Part shown: positions 26,001-41,000 of the stretch, piece after piece
How positions within the stretch are numbered: the stretch's first letter is position 1
How the letters are laid out: each line of letters starts with the position of its first letter
Source: Nemopilema nomurai
Taxonomy: Eukaryota > Cnidaria > Scyphozoa > Rhizostomeae > Rhizostomatidae
Length of the DNA: 64,000 nucleotides
NCBI GenBank assembly: GCA_003864495.1
Contig: ML133493.1
Span: 813,820 to 877,819 of the forward strand
Direction: 5' to 3'
Program-made: the position numbers and the translations under genes
Notes under the pieces: generated by a model
What the model was told of the DNA's origin: nothing
Database searches by the model: none
What the model saw: only the letters and a program-made list of their open reading frames with translations

Positions 26001-29000
26001 AAGCTACCGAACGCCATAATGACAAGCCGTAAGCTCGTATCCAACTCCAATTTGATCCATGAATGCTAGTTGTTTCCTGATTAACATTCTTAAGGATGGT
26101 GAAATCGAAATTAATAACAGCCTCAAATTAATGTCGTCTGTTAACTTTAGTGCACTCAGAAACAGACTGCGTTTGTTGGAAGTCGCTAGGTGGGCAAAGG
26201 AAAAGGTTCGATAAAACGTTTCGTTCCAATCAGGTATCTCTGGTGAAGATAATAAAGATAACACGCCCCGAGCATAGCTAAATTGGAGTCATTACATCTC
26301 CACATCAAGCGTTTGAATGAAATACCTAGTACAAACAGATATTTTCATTCTCTAAGCAGATTGCGCAAATGCCACTGCCCCATAAAAAAACTACGTAATT
26401 TCAATATGTACATTCTACTTCATGAAAACTCATAAGAAGGGTGCAAGATTTATTACTATTAACACAAAATATAATCTTATCAGGAATTGTAAAGAAGTAT
26501 AAGCTTTTGATTAAACGTCGTTTCCCCTGGTTGCTAGAATTAATTCAAATTACGATTGCTAAACAATCTCCACGAAAAGAAAGAAAATCTCATTAAAAGG
26601 ACTTGACTGAGATAGGACTTTGCTTTGGTCTATTAAATGCTAATATTTGAACAGAAGTGCTTCGTGGTATCGAACCTGGACCATCAGAGCAAAGTAATAA
26701 TTTGTTCTAGAAGACAATTGATGAAGATCCTGCTATATCGAGAAGCCATATGTAACTGCAGGTTTTTTAGGCTTTTAAATCAACACTGGAAGCAACCACG
26801 TAGCCACACAACTTGCAAGAACTGGTCTCCCCTAGAATTATCCCTACGGTCATCTTCCATCCACATTTGCGAGCCCCACCTTTCACGCAAGCAAACACTG
26901 AGATTGGTTAGCAAATGGTAGATGCCACCTGGTACTTCTTAAATGGCTACCATTAAACCTCAAGCAGATATATTGTTGGGAGCAAAATGTGCATTCAACG
27001 CAAGATAAGCAGCAGTTTTCTGGCTAAGACGTTAGCTAATTAGTCACCTAGTTATACATTTAGTTGGTTAGATAGCTTGCCTGGTGGTTAGTTTGTTATA
27101 GCCTAGTGAGGGCTGCCCAAGCCATTTATAGCTACCCAAGCAATATTCCAAATTCATGCCTTTCACCGCTGACTCACCTTCAAGGTTCAATATTATATAT
27201 ATCAAAAGCCTTGAATTGTCCAACCACAAACAACTCAATAGCAGAAATCCAAGAGTTACTTGATTCAGCTTCCTCGTAAACCACAATAGCACCTTTCATA
27301 ACTCTCTTCCCCTCTCTCTCTCTAACTGTATAACTACTGTAGAAAAATCTAACAGACTCATTCATTAAAGTAAATTGCAGGAAACCAGAGAAAACCACTA
27401 AAAGACCAAGCTGGGTTCCAACAACGTTGTCCTGATCAAGAACGCCAACAAAACTCAAAAGGTGTTATACCAGATACTAACAAAGATTTCTTTGATCCTT
27501 TGGCGTTTCACCATTTCTAAGCAGAATACGTGATAACCATTTGAAGTTGGAATATTGACCAATTACGTCATCAAGCGATCTTTGCAAGGTAACATGATTC
27601 TCAAAAAACATCCTTTACACTGCAAAGAATGACCTGGACTAGGAGAGACATACAGCGTGCCATCAAAATTAGAAGAAACACGTTTACCACACACATTTAG
27701 AGACAAAACATGAGAATGAAAATTTGGGTAGCGTAAACTGGATACAGATCGCAAATCGGCTTTATAAACAAGGACACAAGTGATTTGTTACCATAACGAA
27801 GACCTATATAACATGATTATACGTTTGCAGATTTTGCAATTAAACGAAAAAGCCTTAAGACGAGCTAAGACAGAAACGAATTGTTGCAATTATCGGTGTG
27901 TTTCAGATCAATTTAGGTAGGCCAACCAAAACAGACGAAGCAGATTGCAGAAACGATAACAAACTTAAGCACGTGTAAAACAGCTCCCGCATTAAAAATT
28001 ACAAAACAAAAAGAAACAGTTATAATGTAAATCAAGACTTTATGAGTGCAAATAGTTTAGAGGGCACTGTCGGACGGGTTAAATGTTAGAAACATAACGT
28101 ATTATTATCGCTATTGCTGTTCTTGTAGTCCAAAGGTGCGCCACGCTGCAAGAGACTGGGGCGAACGAACATGGACTTCTGTGCAAGAAGACTACCACGA
28201 CAACCAATGGTGTTTCGATGAATTACAGCATTAAGGTGTTGGTTTGCTTCGAATAGGCAGACGTGGGACGGTTTGGGAAGCCCCTTATTGAATGCCACCA
28301 ACGAAGATACAAGATATAGCAATTGAAAAAAAGCCAGGAGAGATGAAATTGTCCATAGGTCTGAAATTAAAACTGAGGTGATTTAAGGCCGACTTAATTG
28401 AAGAGCCACAACCTAAAACTGCCGTCACCCCAACAAGATGAACCAGGATTTGGACCTCCAGGTTTACAATAGAATCATTAACTGAAACATCGAGGCCTAT
28501 GTCCTGCATATTGATTCGTATTGGATGAGGGTATTTACCCCAGCTTTCAAGCCAAGAATCCTCTTCAGAGCATTGCATGCAAAAGGAGCCTTGAAGCCGA
28601 GACAATTAGAAATAGATTTCTCAATATGAGCTGAGACCTGACAGCAGTTTCAAAACTTGAATGAAGTAAATTCTTTTGGAGAGCCCCAAAAGGCAATCAA
28701 GTTATTCTAACGACGAAAGACGAGATTAATGCAATAGGTTAAGAGAAGATCTAAAATTAGGGTGGGGTGGCCAGAGTTTTAATTTAGAGCCCGATGGCGC
28801 ATAATTGCTAAGAAGTGCTGAAAGCAGAGATTAGCTTAAATCTACTATATAATGGCAAAGAATAACTCGAGGAGAAAAGATTACACTCTAGATTTTTAAA
28901 ATAAAAAAACGGCAAGAATTTTAATTTATAGATAAAATCCATCGTTTTGACGACTGAAAGATCAGTAAGCCAAGATGATACTAAAGTAAACGTAATTAAG

Positions 29001-32000
29001 ATGAAACAGCAAATTTAATCTACGTCAGAAAATTAGCAGAACAGAAGCTAAGAGCCTAATGACCATTAGAAGATTAGCTCTCGCTGAAGGTAACTAAGGA
29101 ACAACTACAGCGTAACGAAAGGATCAATTAAAGACAAGATTGGGCTGACAACTGTTTAAGATAAGCACTGCCTCAGACGTTATCTTCATGGGTTCACATT
29201 TCTGCGTAATTTCATTAACATTAAAGATATTATTACCGGGTAAGGGTCAGCTGAAGAAAGTACTAAAGGTGAACTATAGGGTTGGTCAAGAATTTGAGAA
29301 GCATGAATGAAAATTTACGAAACGAAAGTCTGGAAAAAGGAAAGCTCGTTGTAAACATCCTTTGGAAATGTCCACCTGACGCGACTGGAGTTTGTTCTTC
29401 TCTTCATTATGAACCCCACACTAACCTTTCAAAAATCCCAGTGAAAATTGATAAACAGTTAATGTACTAATAATTTCGCTACGTCTTCGTGTGAAAGCAT
29501 AACTTTCTGCAAAAAAAGGCATTAGACTGGGTACAAATTATAGCTTTCTGAGTCTGCCAAAAACGTTTAATATGCCTTCCGTCAATACATTAGGTCAGCA
29601 TTTTTGAAGAAATAATTTAAGTGATGTCTATTCGCCACCATTAGAGTTTTTTCTGCTGCATAGAAAGCCAACACAGTAAAATTTGCAAAAATTCTTCATA
29701 ATCTATGAGATGAAATCGATTGTAGGGTAAAACTGCGATGCAATGAATCCGTGAGTCCCGCAATCCTTGAAAACAAAGCAATCGCACACGAAGCACCATT
29801 TGGTACACGTGAATGCTGTACTTGATCTGAAACTATTATTGTGAGAAGTAGAGTTAACTGAAATTGGTTTGCTGGATTTTCAACATATTTTCAATAATAC
29901 GGCAGATTGATTCCGAATCTTCCCACGGGATCCTCCTTGGTACTCTAAAAGTGGTTGCTACGTTACCCAACAATACTCACGAGGCAAGTATGTGACCTAC
30001 AAACAGAAGATTGGCGCAGTGCATATGCATAAATGATTGCTGGATGATTTATAGGCACAAGGCGGAAATGTATTTCTGGGTGTCCTTTCAAATCCGCAAG
30101 TATGCCGGCCTTTTCCGATGACGTCTTCACGGGACAACGCTACATTTGCCACAAAAGACGACTAATGCTATCAAGGAAAGGGTTTTAGGGCCCATGAATA
30201 CAAGTCTAAACATTGGCCACACACATCAGCAGCGCCATTATAGTCTGTAAAAGCCTTTGCATGGTAGATGGCAAGGAATTTGGTGATTAGTTGGTCATCT
30301 CAAAGAAAGCGATTTTGTGTTGTCTAGGGGTGATCCATGTTTAAAATTACGGCTGGTTCGCGCGCATTGGTCGAAGCAGAGCAATGTTTGCAGAAGAAGG
30401 TTGAGAGGGCGAACCTCTCTCTTAGACTAAACACTGACATTAAAATAATGAATGGAAAGGAGCAAAAATTTAATGAGTGGAAACAATATTACTGTCTGAA
30501 GCTCTGCAACCTACCAAATTTGGTCAGATGTACTTCAAAAGACAAATACATCGAAGACGGAGTGAGATGCTACTTCGAAGAGGTTGGCAAATTGCACTCA
30601 TGATACGACAATTAAAGGCGCAATGAATGAAGCTGTTGGTAATCTTGAAAACAAAGCAAGGCTCATGCAAGATTTATGTACAAAATGCTGCAGAGACGAT
30701 TACAACTTCAAGATGAGACGTAAACTGAAAACGGCTTCTATAAGATGATCAATTGTCTCAATTTATAGGAGGAAAACCAATAATAGTATCAGGAGATTAA
30801 GAAATAGCAAAAGAAAACAAAAGGAGTGTCTATTGTTTCACAATGCTGCTTTGCTAAGTCTTCTTTGTGACAGTTGAGGCTTTTCAACTACCCAAAATTG
30901 GTTGAGAAAAATGATTGATTTAGTTGCTTGTTTGATTTACAGACGTACCTACAGTTGGCTTAAATGGCCTTGGTTTAGCATGGCCTGTAAGGCACTGGTT
31001 TAGTTGCAATTATGTTTGCAAAGCTGATTTGCTGAAAATTGCTTAAACATGATAATTCAGGTAATAACGTGATTTGGTTTGAACTAGTTGGATCGAGACT
31101 AAGATGCCTATCGTTTTCAAGCAGACTTATTTGATACTTAAGACTTATTTGATTTGTACCAGCTAAATGGTGGCCACTAACCTTATTCGCAGCACCGAAA
31201 ATCACATTTGCAGAGAAAAAACAAATTATGCATTCAATAAAACTGAATAATAGTTTCAATATGTGAAAAAGATAATTTCATGGCAAAACTTTTGAATGAA
31301 ATGCTTTACGCAGAGCAATTTCTCTTGGGTGTTTGTTTTGCTTTCGCAATTATGATGCTAAAGGTTTTAAGAATGTCTTTTCCATTAGAATATAAACTGA
31401 CTTTTTAAGTTTGAGTTTGATATGTGCTCAGTTGCCGAAAAAAGGCGAATGAAATGGATCAGTAAGCGAAAATGCATCCGAGGGGACACAATCTGATAGA
31501 AAGTAATAGATGTGAAAGTAAATCAATTTACAAAGTCGATAAGCGAAGTCTAGCTGGCTCCAGTTGATTAGCACTAACATAGTCAATTTCGCTTTGATTC
31601 TGACAAAATTCTGCTAAGAAAATCTTTTTGCATAACAGATCTTTACAACAATAAGAGATTTGGGATAAGATTGGTTAACGGTAGAAAAAGCCATCACAAC
31701 ACAAAAAGTAACAAGCTAAAACAGAACTATCGAACGAGACAAATAGGAGTGTTTGACCATTAAACATTAAAAAGGTAAATGCAGACGCCAGCAAATAGTA
31801 GTAATGCCTTTGGCCCCATAACTACAACATTTGCAGATAAAAAGCTACATAACAGTTGCTAATAAAAATATTTTTAGATGCCTTTCAGATTCAGCAGACG
31901 TTTTGACTATTATGAATCGATTGTCAACTGCCATGGGCAAACGACATAACAAGAGCAAGCACAAAAAGAGAAACGCGAACTATATTGCCAGTTTGTTTGT

Positions 32001-35000
32001 TTCTATTTGCAATTAACTGTGTTTAGAAAACATTTTAGCGATCGAAAAAAGCAAAGAAAAGTGAAAGGCTTCAAAGAAAAATTTTCGTAAATCTCTTAAC
32101 GGAAATAATTAGAAATAGACTGCATTGCAGACCAAGACTAAACAGAGAATATTTTCGTAAAAATGACAATGATACGATAAACTGAAATGACCTAGACAAG
32201 CATCAGCAAACACAATATATCTGACAAGGTCACGAAAGAAAAATAGCTGGCGGTGTGAGACTAATGTTAAGAGCGTCTTCTGCTAGCTTTGAATTTTCTT
32301 GCTCAATGTGAGAGTTATCCACGGTCTTGTTCTTACTGCTCTCTTCAACTTACTCTGCAATAACCGTATTAATCTGCTTCAGGTCTTACGGAGATTTAGA
32401 TCGAAAAATAAGAATTGAGCAGCACAACCGTCAAATCGATGACGCAAAACCAGTGTTTCGGTTTAACAAGCTTCTAGAAGATCTAAGATAGTCTCCTATG
32501 CCATTTGCTTTTCATGTTTTTAGACAAACTAAGTTCATCTTCACAAGGTACAAGTCATTTGGTGAGTCAAATTCTTCTTCATAAAGTAAAAGTCACTAGA
32601 CAAGCATATTCATCTTCATGACATACACGTTAAAAGACAAGCAAAATTCATCTTCACAAAAAAAAAGTCACTAGACAAGCAAAATTCATCTTCACAAAGA
32701 AAAAGTCACTAGACAAGAAAAATTCATTTCACAAAGAAAAAGTCACTAGACAAGAAAAATTCATTTTCACAAAGAAAAAGTCACTAGACAAGAAAAATTC
32801 ATCTTCACAAAGAAAAAGTCACTAGACAAGAAAAATTCATCTTCACAAAGAAAAAGTCACTAGACAAGAAAAATTCATCTTCACAAAGAAAAAGTCACTA
32901 GACAAGCATATTCATCTTTACAAAGAAAAAGTCACAAGACAAGAAAAATTCATCTTCACAAAGAAAACGTCACTAAACAAGCATATTCATCTTTACAAAG
33001 AAAAGGTCACTAGACAAGAAAAATTCATCTTCACAAAGAAAAAGTCACTAGACGAGCTAAGTTCATCTTCACAAGGTACAAGTCATTTGGTGAGTCAAAT
33101 TCATCTTCACAAAGAAAAAGTCACTAGACAAGAGGCCTAGAGGAACTACTATGAAAAACGAAAACCCAGTGTCCAATCCATGATTAGTCCACAGGTTTCC
33201 ATTACCATGGATGTTTTCACTTCAGGCAGTGGCAAACCAAAATGACCGCAACACTCCAACAAGAATGTGACAAACCATTTACACATATACTGTGAAAACA
33301 TAACAGAGGGTGAGTACACGCCAACAAGCAGTTAGCAAATAACCCAAGACTGCCAAGCCAAGACAGAATCAGCATGGCTCAGAGCCATTTCAGAATTAGC
33401 TGGCCTTCGACTTTACTTTGCTGTATTTAAGAGCTGTCAGAATATACTGAATTGCCATTCACAAAGTCTTGACGTCTCTTGATACAGCCTCTTGACGTCT
33501 TACAGACTAGCAGTTATCACATTGGGGTTTCGCAACGCTCCTTTGTGAAGCGATAAATGCGACAGAAAAATATACTTGCGCACGCTTGATTTGCATCTGT
33601 AATCCCTTCCGAATCGCTCTTCCGAAAAATTGAAACTTTTGTGCGGAACAATACTACATCATATCACGAAAAGATTGCAGACCGTGTTTCTAAATTTCCG
33701 TTGAAGTCAATGACTGAGAAGGGTGGAGGCAGGAAACGAGAGGCGATGGTTCTACTCTGACGTCAGCTATACCCACGCTACATTCCTCTCTATACACTGT
33801 TAGCCTTATTGGCTTGTAAAATGTGTGTGTTGGTCGACATGACTTACGAAACTTAAGAGACCAATAGAGACGATAACTATGTCAATGGGTCGTGATAATG
33901 AAGTGTGTGATGATGGGCCATGGCGGCATATTACACAGTGCAATTGTGACGTAAGGATGACATCAGTACGATTCCCTGTTGGGTCCATTTCAAGGTCATT
34001 CTCAACTCGATGTTTTGGGGCAAAACACTACGACAAACAACCATAAAAATAATAACGAGGTCCTTTTAAAACTAAAAGCGAATTGGCAAGCTTCAACACA
34101 GGATACAATGATTCCTACGTAATACAAGTTGCAAAGGAGGGGAATTTACAAAAATCCTTTCCGGCTGTTTCTGTCGATTACGGAAAAGCGAGGAACATCT
34201 CTTAATGCATTAATGATGTTAGCCAAAGAATTGGCTGCTAAGTCCCAGAGCAGAATGACCTCAGTAAGTATATCAAAAACAACAACATAAAAGTAATGAA
34301 TCAGTGGACCCTATTTGATTTCACTGGCCCTATCTTCTAGCTTGACAAAATGCCAGTGATAAGGTCTCAGTAATCAGTGCTCAAAACCCTTTAGTTCGTA
34401 ATGAGGGCAAGCATTAACCTTGAACAATCAGAAAAGAGATTTGCCACGACTACGTCACAACAGCACACCCCAGTTAAAATACCCGGAAAAGTTTAATTCA
34501 TCATTCATCAGGAAGTAATTGTAATATTGAATCAGATTCACTGAAGGTCAGAGTCGGTATTATTGAGAGTGTATTGATAAAGGCCTTACTGTTCGCGACA
34601 TAATTCTGGTTTGCTTGGTGTTTCAATAAAGTTAAGATAGATCATGAGGATTCCATTACTCAAATGGGATTTCTAGCAGCGTCTAAGTCAGACAGGCAAG
34701 AACGGGAGATTTACATGAAAATTCATGCAAACTTTAATACTTCATAAAAAGCATCTTAAATATGGGTAGCCATTCCCTTTTTGGAGCAAGGAATCAAATA
34801 GATCGGAAGGCTCAAAATCACATGACCTTGGAGCGTACCTTTAGCTGGTCAAATGCAGATTATAGCTGACACACGTACCATTTGTTCTTAATGATATCAA
34901 AATAATATTAAGCATAAACAATACTTGATGACTAGTAGAACTATTTAGATGCTGGAGTAATTGCAAATGTTCTACTTTGATGATTCCGAAAGGATAATTT

Positions 35001-38000
35001 CAGTAGATAGCAGAACATCCCCATGACTTCCCTGAGGGCATTGTGCTTGTTTATTGCTCGAGAGAGGTAAATGCATGGATATTTCGATGATGAGAGATTC
35101 TAAGGGAAAGCAGTCGCACCATTTGCCCACGAATAGTCTTTGCGTCAAGATTAAGATGAAGCGAGGGGTTCGATGCCTTTTCGAATACTATACTACTGCG
35201 GGTCTGCTAGTTGACAGCGCGATTTACGTCCATTGACCTTAAAGCCTGAAAATAAGACACCACCCATAGCACGTGATTAGTGGAGATCCACGCAGCGGCT
35301 CATTGAAAACGACTGCTCCTACGCAAGATGAGACACAGGGTGGTTCGAGTTTTCAAGACAATGGACATAAAATATTAACTCCGTGCATTTATAGAAACTG
35401 TTTTGGGGCACGACTCTTTTGATAACGGTGCCTTTGGCACTTGGGCGGCTTTGTCGTATATAAACACTTCTGCCATTATTTATCGTTATAATTTCGACCA
35501 AAATCCAGAACTAACTTCATCTGTTGAGGAAAATCCCCCAACTTAGTTTTGAAGAAGAAAAAGCGAGTTTGTTAATAAGCTTGTTTCCCTAAGGCGGTTC
35601 GTTGACGACAATCCCTAATTCCAGATGATACAATAAATTTGCTGCCGAAAACTTAAGTATGTTTTTCTTGTGAAATATTTTGATAGAGGAAAGTGGGTAA
35701 ATATAGTTCTGTTAATAAGAACAAAACGGTCAAATTTCAACTTCCTGCAAAAAGTATTCCAAAACCTTTCCCAGTCATTAAAATCAATAAAAAGAGAGTG
35801 GAAATTGTGAATCCAACGCTTTTGTAGAAATATGCTACTTATGATAGTAAATGATTGATCTCAAATTAAGCTTTATCGTTGTGTTTTTATTACGGTCTAT
35901 GCATCGGTCTAACCGCGGAAGAATTACAAGCAATTTTGGGATCACAGTCGACCAGATAAAATGTACATGGCTAGTCTTACTGCCAATCAACCCTGAAAAT
36001 AAAGGTGATCCAACCAGAGCGAGAGCAGTTTTGGCAAAGGGCGATAGCAGTTTTGGCAAAGGGCGAAAGCAGTTTTGGCAAAGGGCGATAGCAGTTTTGG
36101 CAAAGGGCGAAAGCAGTTTCGAAAAAGGTCTCTTTGCGATGGGTTTCTTTCTGCACAAGCTCCCAAATTTAGCTTCTATGCAGAACATCAGGGGATGGAA
36201 CAAGCTAAACAAATCATTTATGATGCATTGTTGTAATCTGGGTGCTTGAGTCAACCGTACCGATACAACAGTTTTTGTATTTGACACCACTTAACATATT
36301 TTTTGAAGTAATAGAGAAAGGTTAAAGAACATCCGAGTTGACGAACTTTATTCAAGCTCGCCTTTATCAAAAACATTAGCGCTTGACAGCACCCAAACAT
36401 AATGCACGAAAAAACTTTGTTTGAAATTTCCTTTCTGTCAAAAATATTAAGTACATTTAGATTAACCACACGGCAGACCTCAATTGGATTAGATAGAATA
36501 TTTCCCTTTCCAAAGTAGTATTATTAATTTCCAATATAAAATATTAATTAGAGCAATGAAATCTCTATCAACATATTTGCATTTAAAAATTTATCGGAAC
36601 ATGACGTACGTTATTATTTTGCCTGAGGAAAAATAATTGTGAAGCTTGTACTGTTCTCAAAATAATTGAAAAGCTTGATAGACACCCTTTTCATGGAGCC
36701 CAATGGGCCTTTGTGACTAAACCAGTCTAATTTCAAGCATCGGGAATTCTTCTGCAAAGCTGAGATGGGGGAGAGCAGGAAAGGAAACAATAATCGTTAG
36801 GCACTTGGCAAAAACAAGCTACTTTGTACCCTAGATAATACTGCCAATAATGCCAAACATAAATAAACGTAAAATAGAATATTCGGCATGGAGGCCTTGC
36901 AGATGACGCAAAAGGAGCCATTTAATGTTGGTGCAGGAGCAACTTCAGGTATTCAGGTAAAATTCTAAGCTAATGAAAGTCTTGCACGAAAAATGCTGCT
37001 CAGTTTTCGACAAAATCCCAGTATTATGAGCCAAAAACTGTGATTTTGCAACCGTATTCATTGAACAAAGAAAGATAATAAGTGATTTCTTTAGAAGTAG
37101 AAACAAATTGTAAGAGTGGCCATAAAGCTGTAAGGGAAAACATGTTACTGAGATAACGAAGAGTACTCAAGTGGCAAAAATTTAAATTTTGATTCAGGTC
37201 AAAGAAAGCGAGAAATTTTTCAGATCTGATCCAAGCAAAACAGCCGTCGTCCAGTAGTATTTCCTTTGCCTTAACATTTTTGCTGCAAAGGAATTAGCTG
37301 GGTTTTATTAAATCAAACTTAGGGATATTCTATCAAAACAGCGAGGTCCTTTCCAAACAAATGTAGAAAATTCTTTCTTAATGGTAAATGGGTGTAAGCT
37401 TATAATTTACCAAATACAAAGGGCTTTATTAATCAATGATATTTAGGCTAATTCTATTACGTAATCACTATACATCTGCTTCAATTGATACTGTCATTGG
37501 AAATTCCTTAAACAAAAAGTGTTGCCCCTTCAACAGCTCCCTTAACAAATGGATAAATTGCTCATCAGGTGAAGTGAGCCAACACCGAAATTGGGTTAGC
37601 AAACTACTAAACAAGGGGGGTCTCAACTCCTTATAGCCAACAGCAGAAAATGGAAATCTCATATTAGAAACGATGGAAGCTAAATGACTGAAGTACCCGT
37701 ACTGATTAGAGGGAGAATTCGCTTGAAAGAAGCAACAATGAGAGGCTGTTAGGTATCGCACTACGCATAAGATCTGATTGGTACCTCGATGCACGTCGTT
37801 TGTGTTATCAACGTTTTTGGAAGAAATTTTGGCTGATGTGACTCAACTTTCCTGATACTTTTCGAAAAAGAAGCAAAACTACGGACTAAGAAAAACTACT
37901 TCTACATATTCCCACTCCTTTGTTTTTTTTTAGAATAGAAAACGTGTGTATTGGATTTAGTCCAGTGTATGCTGGTGTGGTTTTATTTGTAGCTAAGGAT

Positions 38001-41000
38001 GAGTGCTCAGGCAGTTCTCAGGGTGGGACATTGACGTTGGTATACATTGATTCCAAAAGCATTTGGCACCATCGAAACAGAGCCTGGTGGGAAAACTTAT
38101 GCAACAAATGAGATCAATGCAATTGAATATAGAAATTGTATAGTTTTTATCAATATAGAATGGGACGGAAAGACAGCGGGGATTGCAAATGAATAAGGAC
38201 TTCCCACAACTACCTATTTCTGTCATTGCCTGGGCCACTCCTGACGCGAGTGATGTCATTTATTAAGCACGTCTTTGGAAATATCCTTGCGGATAAATAA
38301 CGTGAGAAGATTGGTAGGTATGGAATTAATCTGAATTACCAACGGAGCTGAAACAGTTTGCATTCACAAAAAGCATTAAAATTTCACTGCAGCCAAAACT
38401 CAGAGCAATATATAAATCACTACATATAATTAACGATAGCTTCGCACGTTTATTGTAAAAATATTTTGCTTTATACTGATGCCAATAATTCCACAGAGAA
38501 AGGTCCTGAGCCACAAGCATCCATTTAGTAGTTCTTTAAAGGGAACCCTCTTTCAACAGCCCCGTCATTGTCTCTACTTGTCTAAACCTTTCTATTTTTC
38601 ACTAGTATAAAAAGTTTTCTAACAGCGGCTCAATTATTATTAGTATTGCATTATATCAGTATTGGTGCTGCATTATAGAAATTACCATTGCTTTTTTACT
38701 AGTATTATGGATTGTCATTAACTTTTCTTGCTCTTCGCAGTAGAATAGAAATTCCTCAAGACAAATGACGCAGGGTCACACTTTTGCCCAAGCACGTCAT
38801 GCGGATATGTTAACATTTAAACAGCTTTTAACACAGGATAATAAACCTGGCTAATGATTTAAAATTTTGTATCAAAGTATAAATTTTCTATAGTGGTCTC
38901 TCATGCGATTCTGCTACTTAAAATTGCTAAATGGGCGTTGGCAAGTGGCAGGTCGGTGGGGACATCCGCCAATGAAACGCAAAACTATTAACTGGTTCGT
39001 GCCACAACCACGCAAGGAAAGCATCATTGGATGTCAAATGTGAGACAAGTCCGGGTGAGGAGTGGACGGGACATTCGAAACAGAGCTATTCTATCCGAAA
39101 ACTTGGGCTTTAATTGGTATTTAAAAAAGAGTTCAAAACGATAAAGCCTAACGCGCTTCATGAACAGAACGAATATGCCAAAGTTCACTATTGAAATTTG
39201 TTTTAATTTAATGAAGTAGACTAACAAAAACGTGAATCGGAAATTATATCAACCCTTCAAAACAAAGAGGGGAGAATACACATGAAAATGTCTCCTTGTG
39301 AAGCAGTTAGCCTCGACTACAATGTCGTGAATTGGGCAAATTGTCACCGATACCCCTGCGTCACCCTGTTACAAGCAAAAGTCACGCGGTGACGCAAAAA
39401 GGGGCCAACTGAAGAAAAAAGTACCACACAATCCACTAAACGAGCTGCTTAATTAGACAACGAGGAGCAAGGAAACAAGAAACAAAGAGAAAGGTTTCTT
39501 AGAACCTTCAGCATTCTCCCCTGCCGTTGAACTTAAATAAGGGGTTAATTACTCAGAATCAAAGGCACTTTAATGCAATAGAAATAAATAAGAGGAAACT
39601 CATTGAAAGAGAAAGCCCCTTTTCGTTGCCCTTTCATTTATGCGCACTATTTCATCATTCATACAAATTTCGATAGAAAATTTCAGAAAAATGCTTTTTG
39701 ATCGTATGAACAGTTTAGACACAAAACAATTTGAATGAACAATGGAACCTTTTCTGGCCAGGTTTGCATTTTAAAATGGCTAGGTTTGAATTTAAAAATG
39801 GCCAGGTAGTTAATCCCATCCTATAATTGCTATGCATGGAATACTTCTTGAGGAGGCGAATGATTGATGCCGGTTATGCCTTGATTTGCTTCAGGTACCA
39901 AATCGAACTAGCCACAACACTCGATTACTGGGTCATTCGATTGCCTAGCAAGGTCATCCTTGGATTGATTGTAAACACCGCTTTCAAGATGATTTCCAAA
40001 CATGGCGGCCTTCGTAAAAGGCTCCTTCCGGGCGTTCACCCAATAACCAAATGACAATCTGAAATTCCATTGAGCTGAATTGCTGATGAATGGAATGATG
40101 TCTATCGAATGCTTGAATTTGTACCCCCGTGATTTCTGAACTTGAAAAGGTCTATACGTGAAGGAAGCCACAACTCACTTATCCCCCAAAATAAAGTTTC
40201 GCTATAAAAGAAAGATTAATGCCACTACTCAGAAATTCGAATTGGAACCGCGACGAAGGAACACGCGTCAGGAGTTGCTTTTTTAGAAAGGATTTGACTG
40301 TGTGAAAACTAATATTGTCATTAGGAAAAACAAATAGAAGTGAGAGAGAGCTGCATTGAGAACCTTTATTTTACGTTGCAATTGATTGAGTTGGCGCGGA
40401 AAATTCTGAGGCGTTTACCGCGATGATGCCCATACGGCTCATGAAGGGGCAATGTTGGATTCTGGTGCTCGCGAGTGTAGTGATACCAGTACTCGGCGAA
40501 AAGGTATTGCTACTGCCATTTCCCTGGCCGAGTCACTACAATCAACTGGAGAAAATTGGAGCAGAGTTGACAAAGAGAGGCCATGATGCGACCATGCTTG
40601 TTCCATCCACTGAAGGGTTCGGCAGGAACGCGTTACTGAAAAGTGCAGTCTACAAGGTGCCAATGTTGAAAAATAACACGTTTGTCAGTATTGCCGAGAA
40701 AAGGCTGGAAACAGCGACCGGGTTTGGTGTCAACTGGCTGGTAGAATACGTGACACTTTTGGAAAAATTCGGCCGTGCCTTGTTAGAAGATCATGGTATA
40801 ATGAAATTGGCTCAGCAAGCGGATATAGTGATATCGGACACTGCCTTCCTGGTTGCGCCCATTTTCGCCCACCACCACAAACTGCCTCTGGTATTTCTTT
40901 CGCCATTCGGACACCTGCCTGGCTGTATGGCAGACACTTTGGGGAATATCGAGAACCCGGCTTTAGTGCCCACATTCGTAGCAACCTCCCTGTTCGAAGG

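Larger units (their letters stand above)
25653..40199. other. ZMYND10 intron 14, left part (3' of the nested UGT on the gene's strand)
   Basis: About 14.5 kb of AT-rich intronic DNA. It contains the 38-bp array (32520-33135) and the 22-bp array (36024-36130). Open frames at 28285-28605 (minus, 106 codons) and 30337-30603 (plus, 88 codons) have no motif I recognise. No reverse transcriptase, transposase or other mobile-element core was seen. Confidence 0.6.

Noticed and set aside
26650..26700. tRNA-like T-arm (GGTTCGATACC on the minus strand)
   Set aside because: The flanking bases do not pair into a T-stem, and no anticodon or acceptor stem is found. A similar GGTTCAAATC near 49200 fails in the same way.
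28285..28605. 106-codon minus-strand frame in intron 14
   Set aside because: No conserved motif and no splice or promoter support; the length is compatible with chance in 24 kb of intron.
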